Source: Oscillospiraceae bacterium
Lineage (GTDB): Bacteria > Bacillota > Clostridia > Oscillospirales > Ruminococcaceae
Length of the DNA stretch: 48,879 bases
NCBI GenBank assembly: GCA_030539275.1
Contig: JAUNSK010000028.1
Coordinates: 1 to 48,879, forward strand
Reading direction: 5' to 3'
The position numbers were made by a program, and so were the translations under genes. Positions 35,726 to 44,841 of this stretch are shown one piece after another (the first letter of the stretch is position 1; every line of letters begins with the position of its first letter). A model generated the notes under the pieces. It worked only from the letters and a program-made list of their open reading frames with translations, searched no databases and was not told where the DNA came from.

Positions 35726-37129
35726 TTACTTGACATTTGCCAGTGCACAGACTGCATCGCTGATATTTACTGTGCTGTCGTTGTTGATGTCAAATTTCTG
35801 AAGATCTTCAGAAGTGCTTTCTGTTGTGTTCATTGAAAGATATGTTGTGATCTCAGTACTCAGTATATCGTTTACATCGGGACTATTCTGCGCTGAACCG
35901 ACGTTATTCATACTTTTTGAGTCAGTTATCGGGGCTGCAACATAGACCTGGTATGAAGCTGAAAGTGAGCCGTAATGAATAGTTACATCTGTCATTCCTG
36001 TTGATTCAAAATCGTAAACTGGTGATAGCTTTGTAAGATCAAGAGTTTCTATCTTATTTCCGTCAATACTGAGAGCTATGTCAGTAAGATCGAGTATTTC
36101 ATCGGGATAGTACTGTGTTTTTGCTTCACTGCTGTCAACTGTAAGCTGATCAGCTCTTCTGGTGGTTTCAAGATCTGTCAGTCCTGTCATTCGTTTGATG
36201 TCAAAAAGCTGAGAAGGATCTTTTTTATACTGGTCCATGTATATGCTGCCGTTATCAGAAACTGTAATAACGTTTTCAGTGTCATCAGCAGCACTTAATG
36301 TGTACTGACCATCACTGCCGTCATATATAGTCCATAGTGAATTTTCACTTTCATCTGAGTCACTCAGATAAATACTGTCACCGTTTCTTGTAAGTACTTT
36401 ATTGTATACAGATGACCAGAGCCTGTATGATCCGTCACCTGCAGGTTCAAATCTGAAATCCTGTTTTACAGTTTCGTAGCATTTTGAAGAAACAACAGGC
36501 TGTACATCTTCATTTACTGTAATGTATTTATTTGTGTTTTGTGAATATAACTGAAATGTGTCTCCGTAAAATTTTCCTGATGCATCATCTATATATATGT
36601 ATCCAAGAAATCTGTATCTTGACATATGATCTGAACTGTCATTCTGGTATGTATATAATGCAAAGCTAAGCTGCTGCCACTGTGATTCACTTGTTGTGAT
36701 AAAACCGCTTTCAGTATGTACCTGTTCTACAACAGCTACATGTCCGTTAATGTTATCGTAATTATCCCAGCATGCAACAGCACCGAGTTTAGGCTGGGAT
36801 CCATATGCATAATAACCGTTATTGATATTGTAGGTATACCATCTTCCGGCGTTTCCGTTTGTAAGTTTAGGTTTTTCACCAAGAAGTTCAAATGCTCTGC
36901 CCCATGCATAGGCTGTACAGTTCGGGATGCCGTAACCAATGCTTGCAAATGCGTTTTCATTGCTGTAGTAATACCTGTATTCTTCAGCAGAAGTATCATT
37001 TGACGGTTCTGTAAGTCTTGATACATAGTTATCAGCTGTGAAAGCATGAATTGTTGTTGTATTAGATAAAAGAATTATTATTGAGGTTGTAAAAGAAACG
37101 AATAATTTAGCCGATTTTGACAAATGCAT
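35726..37129 (-). CDS. secreted CHAP amidase/peptidase with ricin-like and dockerin domains
   Basis: The 467-residue protein has a signal peptide (about 1-30). A CHAP domain follows with catalytic Cys71 in NCTAYAWGRAF and His130 in NGHVAVVEQ, as in enzymes that cut peptidoglycan peptides. Residues about 185-315 form a ricin/RICIN-like beta-trefoil (repeated QLYSQ, RLWSS, YTLSA strands). About 325-390 looks like a bacterial Ig-like module (DIALSIDGNKIETLDL). The C-terminus is a dockerin with a degenerate first repeat and a clear second calcium loop, DINNDSTVNISDAVCAL. The ATG at 37129 with AGGAGG is preferred to an in-frame TTG at 37147 that lies ahead of it. It may attach to cohesins at the cell surface and remodel or attack cell walls. 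Confidence 0.85.
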   Translation of the reverse strand: MHLSKSAKLFVSFTTSIIILLSNTTTIHAFTADNYVSRLTEPSNDTSAEEYRYYYSNENAFASIGYGIPNCTAYAWGRAFELLGEKPKLTNGNAGRWYTYNINNGYYAYGSQPKLGAVACWDNYDNINGHVAVVEQVHTESGFITTSESQWQQLSFALYTYQNDSSDHMSRYRFLGYIYIDDASGKFYGDTFQLYSQNTNKYITVNEDVQPVVSSKCYETVKQDFRFEPAGDGSYRLWSSVYNKVLTRNGDSIYLSDSDESENSLWTIYDGSDGQYTLSAADDTENVITVSDNGSIYMDQYKKDPSQLFDIKRMTGLTDLETTRRADQLTVDSSEAKTQYYPDEILDLTDIALSIDGNKIETLDLTKLSPVYDFESTGMTDVTIHYGSLSASYQVYVAAPITDSKSMNNVGSAQNSPDVNDILSTEITTYLSMNTTESTSEDLQKFDINNDSTVNISDAVCALANVK

Positions 37130-37175
37130 AAAAAAACCTCCTAACAAGTATGTAATTTATGTCTATTATGCTTAT

Positions 37176-37204
37176 ACAATACTACAGCCAGTGCAATTTG
37201 TCAA
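37176..37204 (-). promoter_or_regulatory. promoter of the CHAP/dockerin gene
   Basis: On the minus strand TTGACA (37199-37204) and TATTGT (37176-37181) with a 17-bp spacer. Confidence 0.7.
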
Positions 37205-37329
37205 TAAGAAAGTAATAATATTTAAAATTTATATTAAAATAGCATACTTTGTACCATATTTGTTTGTCTGATATCACAAAACCAGGCTATTAAACAGAGG
37301 TATAAAAATATTATTGAAATTCGTATAAG

Positions 37330-37358
37330 TTGACAAAGATGAGTTGAAATAATATAAT
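37330..37358 (+). promoter_or_regulatory. promoter of the lipoprotein gene at 37402
   Basis: TTGACA (37330-37335) and TATAAT (37353-37358), both perfect, with a 17-bp spacer. Confidence 0.82.
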
Positions 37359-37401
37359 TAAAAAAACACTAAAAATATATGGCAAAGGATTGTGAAAATA
37401 A

Positions 37402-38061
37402 ATGAACAAAAAATTGATTGCGGCAGCTGCAGCCTGCAGTATACTGGTTCTGACTTCTTGTGCCTCAAAAGATAACTCAGGTTCTGAAATATCCGGAACT
37501 GACGCGTCATCACAGACAGTTCAGGATACACCGGCCGGTTCAGCTGACGGCAGTTCCGAAGCTGCAGGAACTGATGAACTTCAGATCGATTCCAAGAGAT
37601 ACAACACTGACTATGACACACTCAAAAAGGTAACTGATGATCTTTTTAAGAAATATTATGACGGGATACAGAATGAGGACTATGACAAGTGTTTCGGGGT
37701 TTTTCCGGACTTTTACAGAAAAGCTTTAGCCCGGGAATCAGTAGAGTATAATCAGACTGATGATGAGTATATAAAGCAGATACATAATGATATTGTCAAG
37801 GATTACGGGGATGATTATTATGCATACCAGGAAATAACAGGAATACTTCAGCTTTATGATGATTCTCTTAAATCAACCGAGGATACTATTAATAAGACAT
37901 TTAATACAGAACTCACCGTCGAAGATGCATATTCCGTATACTGCAAACAGGTAACAAGAGGCAAGCTCAAGAAGGATTCTTCAGAGGAAATTATGTATTT
38001 GCTGCTAAAAATAGACGGAGAATACTATCTGTACGACAACTACTTTGAAAGTGCGCAGTAA
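37402..38061 (+). CDS. lipoprotein of unknown function
   Basis: The 219-residue protein has a lipoprotein signal peptide ending in LTSC (Cys20), a Ser/Gly/Ala/Asp-rich linker (about 21-60) and a soluble acidic domain (about 65-219). The helical repeat of Tyr/Asp residues (DLFKKYYDGIQNEDYDKCF) suggests an NTF2-like or similar small domain; I do not recognise a named family. The ribosome site is a modest AAAGGA about 12 bases before the ATG, under a consensus promoter. A GC hairpin without a T-run (38076-38094) follows. Confidence 0.72.
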   Translation: MNKKLIAAAAACSILVLTSCASKDNSGSEISGTDASSQTVQDTPAGSADGSSEAAGTDELQIDSKRYNTDYDTLKKVTDDLFKKYYDGIQNEDYDKCFGVFPDFYRKALARESVEYNQTDDEYIKQIHNDIVKDYGDDYYAYQEITGILQLYDDSLKSTEDTINKTFNTELTVEDAYSVYCKQVTRGKLKKDSSEEIMYLLLKIDGEYYLYDNYFESAQ

Positions 38062-38186
38062 CGTGGATTTCAGGGCCGCAACCGGGAGTTGCGGGTATGG
38101 AAACTGGAATGTATGGACGTCTTTTCTCATCTGATATATACTTAAATACATAAGATAAAGCACAAAAAAATACAGGGGGTATATGT

Positions 38187-39041
38187 ATGAACATAGAAAC
38201 AGCCAACAAGCTGCTCAGATTAAGGAAGAAAAACGGATATTCACAGGAAGAACTCGCCGAAAAGCTTGGAATAAGCAGGCAGGCAGTATCAAAATGGGAG
38301 AGAGCTGAGGCATCACCGGATACAGACAATCTCATACAGCTTGCAAAACTTTATAATATTTCACTGGATCAGCTCTTTGAGATCGATGCAGTAAACTCTG
38401 TTCCGATAAGTTCCCAGGAAAGCAGAAGATCTAATATCAGTCTCAGAAAAGACAAATCAGATAAAGATAATAGTATGAGAGTTGCATATCCTGAGGGAAG
38501 CAACGGAGCAAAGGAGATATATCCCGGAGCATCCGCACAGCAAAAGTCACAGCCTGTATATCAGGATACACAAAAGAAACAGCAGACAGACGGGACATGT
38601 GACTTTGACAAATATCAGTACAAATATGAATATAGTACAAAAAGTCAGAAATCAGCATCTACAGGCACAAACGCCAGCTTCAACACAAATTTTACAACTT
38701 CTCCTGCTCCTGCACCGCTTGCAGTAAGCGAACAGAGTCTGCCGTACAAGGCACTGATGGCATTTCCTTTCCCTCTGGTCGTTGCAGCGTTATATCTGAT
38801 GCTCGGTGCATTCTTTAATTTCTGGCATCCGTCATGGATGATGTTCCTGACGATTCCGCTTTACTATACTACTATAGAGGCAGTAAGAAAAAAGGATCTT
38901 AACATTTTCTGTTTTCCTGTTTTAGTAGTGTTCGCTTATCTTACAGCGGGATTTCTGCTTAATCTCTGGCATCCGGCCTGGATACTTTTTATGACAATTC
39001 CGTTTTATTACTGGATTATCAATATTAAAAAGAGTAAGTAA
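38187..39041 (+). CDS. XRE-family regulator with membrane-embedded C-terminus
   Basis: The 284-residue protein starts with a Cro/C1 HTH (about 6-60: GYSQEELAEKLGISRQAVSK, then a WERAEASPDTDNL stretch). A low-complexity Ser/Gln/Tyr/Thr linker (about 75-180) leads to a hydrophobic tail (about 187-280). The tail holds two copies of the unit NFWHPSWMMFLTIPLYY / NLWHPAWILFMTIPFYY, so it probably has four membrane passes. DNA-binding proteins tethered to the membrane are seen elsewhere in Firmicutes; the signal is unknown. CAGGGGG precedes the ATG. Confidence 0.85.
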   Translation: MNIETANKLLRLRKKNGYSQEELAEKLGISRQAVSKWERAEASPDTDNLIQLAKLYNISLDQLFEIDAVNSVPISSQESRRSNISLRKDKSDKDNSMRVAYPEGSNGAKEIYPGASAQQKSQPVYQDTQKKQQTDGTCDFDKYQYKYEYSTKSQKSASTGTNASFNTNFTTSPAPAPLAVSEQSLPYKALMAFPFPLVVAALYLMLGAFFNFWHPSWMMFLTIPLYYTTIEAVRKKDLNIFCFPVLVVFAYLTAGFLLNLWHPAWILFMTIPFYYWIINIKKSK

Positions 39042-39089
39042 TTATTTTATTATATGTTAAAGAAATAAACACTTTTTTTGCTAAAACAA

Positions 39090-39118
39090 TTGCATTTATA
39101 GCTGAATTAGAGTATAAT
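39090..39118 (+). promoter_or_regulatory. promoter of fba
   Basis: TTGCAT (39090-39095) and TATAAT (39113-39118) with a 17-bp spacer. Confidence 0.75.
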
Positions 39119-39164
39119 ATATAGTGTTGACTATTTATCTTTATTTTATGGAGGACGTGTAATA

Positions 39165-40028
39165 ATGTTAGTATCAGCTAAGGAAATGCTCACTAAAGCA
39201 AGAGACGGCAAATATGCTGTAGGTCAGTTCAATATTAACAATCTGGAATGGACAAAGGCTATTCTTCTTACAGCCCAGGAGCTTCAGTCACCAGTTATTC
39301 TTGGTGTTTCTGAAGGTGCAGGCAAATATATGGCAGGCTACAAGACAATCGTAGGTATGGTTAAGGGTATGATCGAGGAACAGAACATCACAGTTCCAGT
39401 TGCTCTTCATCTTGATCACGGCTCATTTGAAGGTGCAAAGGCATGTATCAATGCTGGTTTCTCTTCAATCATGTTCGATGGTTCACACTATCCGATCGAA
39501 GAAAACATTGCAAAGACAACAGCTCTTGTAAACTGCTGTGATATTCTCGGAGTATCACTTGAAGCAGAAGTTGGTTCTATCGGCGGTGAAGAAGACGGCG
39601 TTATCGGTGCCGGCGAATGTGCTGATCCTGACGAATGCAAATCAATTGCAGATCTCGGCGTAACAATGCTTGCTGCCGGAATAGGCAATATCCATGGTAA
39701 ATATCCTGAAAACTGGGCAGGACTCAGCTTTGAAACTCTTGCAGCTGTTAAGGAAAAGGTTGGCGACATGCCTCTCGTTCTTCACGGCGGCACAGGTATC
39801 CCTGAAGATATGATCAAGAAGGCTATCTCACTTGGCGTTGCTAAGATCAACGTTAATACAGAATGCCAGCTTTCATTTGCTGCTGCAACAAGAAAGTATA
39901 TCGAAGAAGGCAAGGATCAGAGCGGCAAGGGATTTGACCCAAGAAAACTTCTTGCTCCTGGTTTCGAAGCTATCAAGGCTACTGTTAAGGAAAAAATGGA
40001 GCTTTTCGGATCAGTAGGAAAAGCTTAA
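39165..40028 (+). CDS. fba: class II fructose-1,6-bisphosphate aldolase
   Basis: It splits fructose 1,6-bisphosphate into two triose phosphates in glycolysis. The 287 residues show the zinc and substrate motifs of class II enzymes: LHLDHGS near 81-87, LEAEVGSIGGEEDG, IGNIHGKYPENW, VLHGGTGIP and KINVNTE. GGAGG precedes the ATG. It is a single-gene unit. Its codons are dominated by preferred choices, as expected for an abundant enzyme. Confidence 0.96.
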   Translation: MLVSAKEMLTKARDGKYAVGQFNINNLEWTKAILLTAQELQSPVILGVSEGAGKYMAGYKTIVGMVKGMIEEQNITVPVALHLDHGSFEGAKACINAGFSSIMFDGSHYPIEENIAKTTALVNCCDILGVSLEAEVGSIGGEEDGVIGAGECADPDECKSIADLGVTMLAAGIGNIHGKYPENWAGLSFETLAAVKEKVGDMPLVLHGGTGIPEDMIKKAISLGVAKINVNTECQLSFAAATRKYIEEGKDQSGKGFDPRKLLAPGFEAIKATVKEKMELFGSVGKA

Positions 40029-40056
40029 TTATAATACAGTTTAATTACTGTAACTT

Positions 40057-40096
40057 AAAAGACAATGTGGTTTTAAACGCTGCATTGTCTTTTTTT
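40057..40096 (+). terminator. terminator of fba
   Basis: An 11-bp stem (40057-40067 with 40083-40093), a 15-base loop and a T7 run. Confidence 0.88.
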
Positions 40097-40291
40097 AATT
40101 TAATATTTTTTGTCGTAAATGATATGATTTTTAGAAAATATATGTGTACAAATAAATTAAAATGTGATACAATATATTTCGTATGGTACTATAATACCTG
40201 CATATCAGGAAAATTCAGAAAGCATAATCTGAATCCGGTCAGCATACCGGAATGATTGTCAATACATATAAACGGAAAGGAATACTATCAT

Positions 40292-42028
40292 ATGAAGAAG
40301 CTTATGTTGGGTAATGATGCTTTTGCAAGAGGGCTTTATGAAGCTGGCTGTAAAGTTGTATCAAGTTATCCCGGAACACCATCCACAGAAATAACCGAAG
40401 CCGCTGCTAAGTATGAAGAAATATATGCAGAGTGGGCTCCTAATGAAAAAGTTGCAATGGAGGTTGCACTCGGTGCTTCTATAGCAGGTGCAAGATCGTT
40501 TTGCGGTATGAAGCACGTAGGACTTAATGTTGCTGCAGATCCTCTCTATACTGCGTCTTATACAGGCGTGAACGGAGGAATGGTTATAGCTGTAGCTGAT
40601 GACCCGGGAATGCATTCTTCACAGAATGAGCAGGATTCACGTCATCATGCTATTGCATCAAAGGTACTTATGCTTGAACCTTCTGACAGCGGAGAATGCA
40701 AAAGATTTGTAAAGAAGGCTTTTGATCTTTCAGAAAAATATGATACTCCGGTTATCGTAAGAATGTCAACAAGAGTAGCACATTCACAGAGCAGTGTTGA
40801 GCTTGATGACAGAGATGAAAAAGACCTTATCAAATATGAAAAAAATCCTCAGAAGTTTGTAATGATGCCTGCATATGCAAAAAAACGTCATGTTGTTGTT
40901 GAGGAGAGAATGAGAAGACTTACAGAATATGCAGAGACCTCAGATCTCAACAGCGTTGAAATAAATTCTTCAAGAACAGGTGTTATTACAAGTGGTGTTG
41001 CATACCAGTATGCAAGAGAAGCACTTGGAGACACTGTATCATATCTTAAGCTGGGTATAGTAAATCCTCTTCCGAAGAGACTGATAAGTGATTTTGCTGA
41101 AAGATTTGATGAGATATATGTTATAGAAGAACTTGATGATATAATTGAAACTGAGTGCAGAAAGCTTGGCTTCAAGGTTATAGGAAAAGAAAAATTCGGA
41201 TACATAGGTGAACTTTCTCAGGCAATAATAGCAGAAAAAATGCTTGGAAAAACAACAGAGGTTCTTAATCTTAAGGAAGAAATACCTGTAAGACCCCCTG
41301 TTATGTGTGCAGGCTGCCCTCACAGAGGACTGTTCTACTGTCTGTCAAAATTAAAGCTTAATGTACTGGGCGATATCGGATGCTACACACTTGGTGCATC
41401 AGCTCCTCTTAATGCGATGGATGCAACCATCTGTATGGGTGCTTCAATATCAACACTCCACGGCTTCAATAAGGCTATGGGAGAAGAGGGCGAGAAGAAT
41501 ACTGTTGCTGTTATCGGAGACAGTACATTTATGCACAGCGGAATGACAGGCCTTGTAAACATCGCATACAATGCTACAAATTCCACTGTAATCATTCTTG
41601 ATAACTCTATCACAGGTATGACAGGACATCAGCAGAACCCTACTACAGGTTACAATCTTAAGGGAGATGTTGCCTCAAAGGTCTGCCTTGAGGATCTGTG
41701 CAAAGCTATAGGTATTAACAGAGTAAGAGTCGTTGATCCGTATAATATGGCAGAGACAGAAAAGGCTATAAAGGAAGAACTTGCAGTCAGTGAACCTTCT
41801 GTAATCATTTCACGCCGTCCATGTGCTCTCCTTAAGTATGTAAAGCATAAGCCGGCACTCAGAGTTGATACAGACAAGTGCAAGTCATGCAAGGCATGTC
41901 TCAGGATCGGTTGTCCTGCTATTTCAATTCAGAATTCCAAGGCATGCATTGACCATACACAGTGTGTAGGCTGCGGAATCTGTCAGGAAATGTGCAAGTT
42001 TGATTCTATAGTAGGAGGAAACGAATAA
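40292..42028 (+). CDS. iorA: indolepyruvate ferredoxin oxidoreductase, alpha subunit
   Basis: IorA with IorB converts aryl pyruvates to aryl-acyl-CoA with ferredoxin, and can run in reverse to make aryl pyruvates from aryl-acetyl-CoA. The 578-residue chain has the pyrimidine-binding domain (SSYPGTPSTEI), a TPP-binding domain (PVMCAGCPHRG, then GDSTFMHSGMTGLVN) and a C-terminal two-cluster ferredoxin (CKSCKACLRIGCP and CVGCGICQEMCK). The frame is open from 40256, but the ATG at 40292 has GGAAAGGA upstream and gives the family's MKKLMLGNDA start. A TATAAT at 40190-40195 with a weak -35 may be the promoter. Its stop overlaps the iorB start (TAATG). Confidence 0.94.
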   Translation: MKKLMLGNDAFARGLYEAGCKVVSSYPGTPSTEITEAAAKYEEIYAEWAPNEKVAMEVALGASIAGARSFCGMKHVGLNVAADPLYTASYTGVNGGMVIAVADDPGMHSSQNEQDSRHHAIASKVLMLEPSDSGECKRFVKKAFDLSEKYDTPVIVRMSTRVAHSQSSVELDDRDEKDLIKYEKNPQKFVMMPAYAKKRHVVVEERMRRLTEYAETSDLNSVEINSSRTGVITSGVAYQYAREALGDTVSYLKLGIVNPLPKRLISDFAERFDEIYVIEELDDIIETECRKLGFKVIGKEKFGYIGELSQAIIAEKMLGKTTEVLNLKEEIPVRPPVMCAGCPHRGLFYCLSKLKLNVLGDIGCYTLGASAPLNAMDATICMGASISTLHGFNKAMGEEGEKNTVAVIGDSTFMHSGMTGLVNIAYNATNSTVIILDNSITGMTGHQQNPTTGYNLKGDVASKVCLEDLCKAIGINRVRVVDPYNMAETEKAIKEELAVSEPSVIISRRPCALLKYVKHKPALRVDTDKCKSCKACLRIGCPAISIQNSKACIDHTQCVGCGICQEMCKFDSIVGGNE

Positions 42029-42600
42029 TGTCTGTAAAATCAGTTATGATCGTAGGTGTCGGCGGACAGGGTTCATTGCTGGCATCCAGAATACTCGGAA
42101 ATGTTCTTATTTCACAGGGATTTGATGTTAAGGTAAGCGAAGTTCACGGTATGTCTCAGAGAGGCGGATCCGTTGTTACATACGTAAAATACGGCGAAAA
42201 GGTTTATTCACCTGTAGTAGAAAAGGGTGAAGCAGATGTCATAATTTCATTTGAGCAGCTTGAAGCTGCCAGATGGGTGCCGTATCTGAAAAAAGGCGGA
42301 CATCTTATCGTATCAACTCAGATGATAGATCCTATGCCCGTTATTTCAGGAACAGCAAAGTATCCTCAGGATATAATCAGCAAAATTTCTGATCTTGGTA
42401 TTGATGTTATCGCTGTAGATGCACTCACAAAAGCTGAGGAAGCAGGAAATGCAAAGGCATCAAATGTTGTTCTTATGGGAGTTGTTTCAACGAAGCTTGG
42501 TTTCGACAAGGATGTATGGTATCAGGCACTTGAGCAGTGTGTACCGGCAAAATTCCTTGAAATGAACAAAAAAGCATTTGAATTAGGGGTGAACTGCTAA
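42028..42600 (+). CDS. iorB: indolepyruvate ferredoxin oxidoreductase, beta subunit
   Basis: The 190-residue gamma-domain subunit of the enzyme above shows IVGVGGQGSLLASRILGN at the start, SEVHGMSQRGGSVVTYVKYG, and ADVIISFEQLEAARW. Its ATG shares a base with the iorA stop, so the two are translationally coupled in the 1:1 ratio the complex needs. Confidence 0.94.
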   Translation: MSVKSVMIVGVGGQGSLLASRILGNVLISQGFDVKVSEVHGMSQRGGSVVTYVKYGEKVYSPVVEKGEADVIISFEQLEAARWVPYLKKGGHLIVSTQMIDPMPVISGTAKYPQDIISKISDLGIDVIAVDALTKAEEAGNAKASNVVLMGVVSTKLGFDKDVWYQALEQCVPAKFLEMNKKAFELGVNC

Positions 42601-42601
42601 A

Positions 42602-43012
42602 ATGGGAGCATGGGGTTACAGTGTTTTTGATGATGACAGTGCACTTGATTTTTATGATACATTAGTTGAGAACGAAGATGGTGATGCTTTTATAGATCAG
42701 ATCGAAGAGGTACTGAACAATGCCTGCGAATCTGATTATCTGGAGGTAGATGAGGGCAATGCAGTTCTGGTAAGCAGCTGTATTATTGATGCCTGCATCA
42801 ATAATACAGAGTATAAATTTCCGTCTGATGAATACTCACAGCTTATTTCAGAAAACCATAAAGCAAAGCTGAGATCATTACGAACGACTGCCGTTGATGC
42901 TATAAATGCCGTTTTGTCAGAAAATTCAGAGCTTAATGAATTATGGTATGAGACAGAAACATATGAGGATTGGAAAAATAGTATTCAGAAAATAAAAGAA
43001 AACCTGATGTAA
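42602..43012 (+). CDS. DUF4259 domain protein
   Basis: The 136-residue acidic protein begins MGAWGYSVFDDDSALDFYDT, the signature of DUF4259, and continues as a helical domain. The family has no known function. It starts one base after the iorB stop and lies 30 bases before the acyl-CoA ligase, so it is inside the iorAB-paaK operon, where such a protein is not usually found. No signal peptide or membrane segment is seen. Confidence 0.85.
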   Translation: MGAWGYSVFDDDSALDFYDTLVENEDGDAFIDQIEEVLNNACESDYLEVDEGNAVLVSSCIIDACINNTEYKFPSDEYSQLISENHKAKLRSLRTTAVDAINAVLSENSELNELWYETETYEDWKNSIQKIKENLM

Positions 43013-43042
43013 TAACAATATACTAAATTGGAGGGAATTTTT

Positions 43043-44347
43043 TTGGAACGCTACTGGGATAAAAGTATAGAATGTGCTCCTCTTCATGAACTCAGATCAC
43101 TTCAGAGCTTCAGACTTTCTCAGACTGTAAGAAGGGTGTATGAGAATGTTCCGTATTACAGACAAAGAATGGATGAGGCAGGAGTTAAGCCGGAAGATAT
43201 TGTTTCGGTAAAGGATCTTCATAAACTTCCGTTTACTTGTAAACAGGATCTTCGTGATACATATCCGTATGGATTGTTTGCTGTAGGTATGGACAAAGTT
43301 GTAAGACTTCATGCTTCTTCAGGAACTACCGGAAAACAGATCGTTGTAGGTTATACCAAAAACGATCTTAATACATGGGAAGAATGCTGCGCCAGAGCTC
43401 TTACAGCTTTCGGCTGTGACAATACAGACTTTATGCATGTTTCATACGGCTATGGCCTGTTCACAGGCGGACTTGGAATGCATTACGGTGCTGAGCATGT
43501 AGGAATGACTGTTATCCCTGTATCTGTCGGAAATACAAAACGTCAGATAACAGTAATAAAGGATTTCGGATCAACTGCAATATGCTGTACTCCTTCATAT
43601 GCCCTTCACCTTGCAGAAACCATGGAGGAAATGGGACTTACTAAGGACGATATCAACCTTAAGGTCGGAGTTTTCGGTGCAGAACCATGGACTGAGGAAA
43701 TGAGAACACAGATCCAGGATAAACTCGGAATAAAAGCTTATGATATTTACGGACTTTCTGAGGTCATCGGACCAGGTGTTGCCTACGAGTGTTCAGCACA
43801 GACAGGTATGCATATTAACGAAGATAATTTTATACCTGAGATAATAGACCCCGATACAGGCGAAGTACTTCCGGACGGCGTTCAGGGAGAACTTGTGTTT
43901 ACATGTATCACAAAAGAAGCATTCCCTCTTATCAGATACAGAACCAGGGATATTGCTGTTCTGAAACGTGAAAAATGTTCATGTGGAAGAACATTTATCA
44001 AGATGATGAAACCGGCAGGACGTTCTGATGATATGCTCATCATCAGAGGTGTAAATGTATTCCCGTCACAGGTAGAAAGTGTTCTGCTTTCACTCGGAAA
44101 CACATCCCCGTATTACCAGCTCATAGTTGACAGAGTTAATAACTCAGATACACTTGAGATCCAGGTTGAGATCTCTCCTGAAATGTTCTCGGATACAGTA
44201 AGAAGCATCGAGGATCAGGAAAGCATTATAAGAGCAGCAGTTGAATCAACACTTGGTATTGCTGCAAAAATCAAGCTTGTAGAGCCAAAATCCCTTCAGC
44301 GTTTCGAAGGCAAGGCTGTACATGTAATCGACAAGAGAAAAAAATAA
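43043..44347 (+). CDS. paaK: phenylacetate-CoA ligase
   Basis: It activates phenylacetate or related aryl acids with ATP and CoA. The 434 residues show the adenylate-forming motifs [37 protein letters not shown] and the C-terminal [18 protein letters not shown] hinge. The TTG at 43043 is preferred to an earlier in-frame TTG at 43028, because GGAGGG (43030-43035) lies exactly between them at the right distance. In anaerobes this gene commonly follows iorAB, so aryl-CoA made here can be carboxylated to aryl pyruvate for aromatic amino acids, or the reverse. Confidence 0.93.
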   Translation: MERYWDKSIECAPLHELRSLQSFRLSQTVRRVYENVPYYRQRMDEAGVKPEDIVSVKDLHKLPFTCKQDLRDTYPYGLFAVGMDKVVRLHASSGTTGKQIVVGYTKNDLNTWEECCARALTAFGCDNTDFMHVSYGYGLFTGGLGMHYGAEHVGMTVIPVSVGNTKRQITVIKDFGSTAICCTPSYALHLAETMEEMGLTKDDINLKVGVFGAEPWTEEMRTQIQDKLGIKAYDIYGLSEVIGPGVAYECSAQTGMHINEDNFIPEIIDPDTGEVLPDGVQGELVFTCITKEAFPLIRYRTRDIAVLKREKCSCGRTFIKMMKPAGRSDDMLIIRGVNVFPSQVESVLLSLGNTSPYYQLIVDRVNNSDTLEIQVEISPEMFSDTVRSIEDQESIIRAAVESTLGIAAKIKLVEPKSLQRFEGKAVHVIDKRKK

Positions 44348-44380
44348 ATATTTAAACAATATGTGAAATGAGGTGTTTTT

Positions 44381-44812
44381 ATGCTTAAGCAGATTTCAAT
44401 ATTTGTAGAAAACAAACCCGGAAGGTTATCGAGTGTAACCAAAATACTCAGCGAAAACAAGATTGACATCAAGGCTCTGTCTATAGCTGATACAAAGGAT
44501 TTCGGAATTCTTCGCCTGATCGTAGATAATACGGACAAGGCAGTCGATGTCCTCAAAAAAGCAGGCTGTACTGTTACACAGACAAGTGTAATAGGAATGA
44601 GTGTTGAAGACAGACCGGGCGGACTGGCAGATATAATGAGCATTCTGTATGAGAACGGAATAGGCGTAGAATATATGTATGCTTTTGTCAGTAAGCCTGA
44701 TGAAAACACCGCATTTGTTATTCTCAGAGTTGAGAATAACGATAAGACAACATCTGTACTTGAAAAGAACAATATCAGGCTTCTTTCATCTATTGATGTA
44801 AAAAATATGTAA
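44381..44812 (+). CDS. tandem ACT-domain protein
   Basis: The 143-residue protein is made of two ACT domains (about 1-70 and 70-143): KQISIFVENKPGRLSSVTKI and VIGMSVEDRPGGLADIMSIL, each with the ligand-loop Gly. ACT domains usually bind amino acids, and such stand-alone proteins commonly follow paaK and iorAB in anaerobes. It may sense an aromatic or branched amino acid and tune the pathway; the ligand is unknown. It starts 33 bases after paaK. Confidence 0.9.
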   Translation: MLKQISIFVENKPGRLSSVTKILSENKIDIKALSIADTKDFGILRLIVDNTDKAVDVLKKAGCTVTQTSVIGMSVEDRPGGLADIMSILYENGIGVEYMYAFVSKPDENTAFVILRVENNDKTTSVLEKNNIRLLSSIDVKNM

Positions 44813-44841
44813 AGTAAAATTATGCAGGGAGATACCGCCAA

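Noticed and set aside
40067-40255. 62-codon open frame before iorA
   Set aside because: It starts inside the fba terminator hairpin, has no ribosome site, and covers the likely iorA promoter region.
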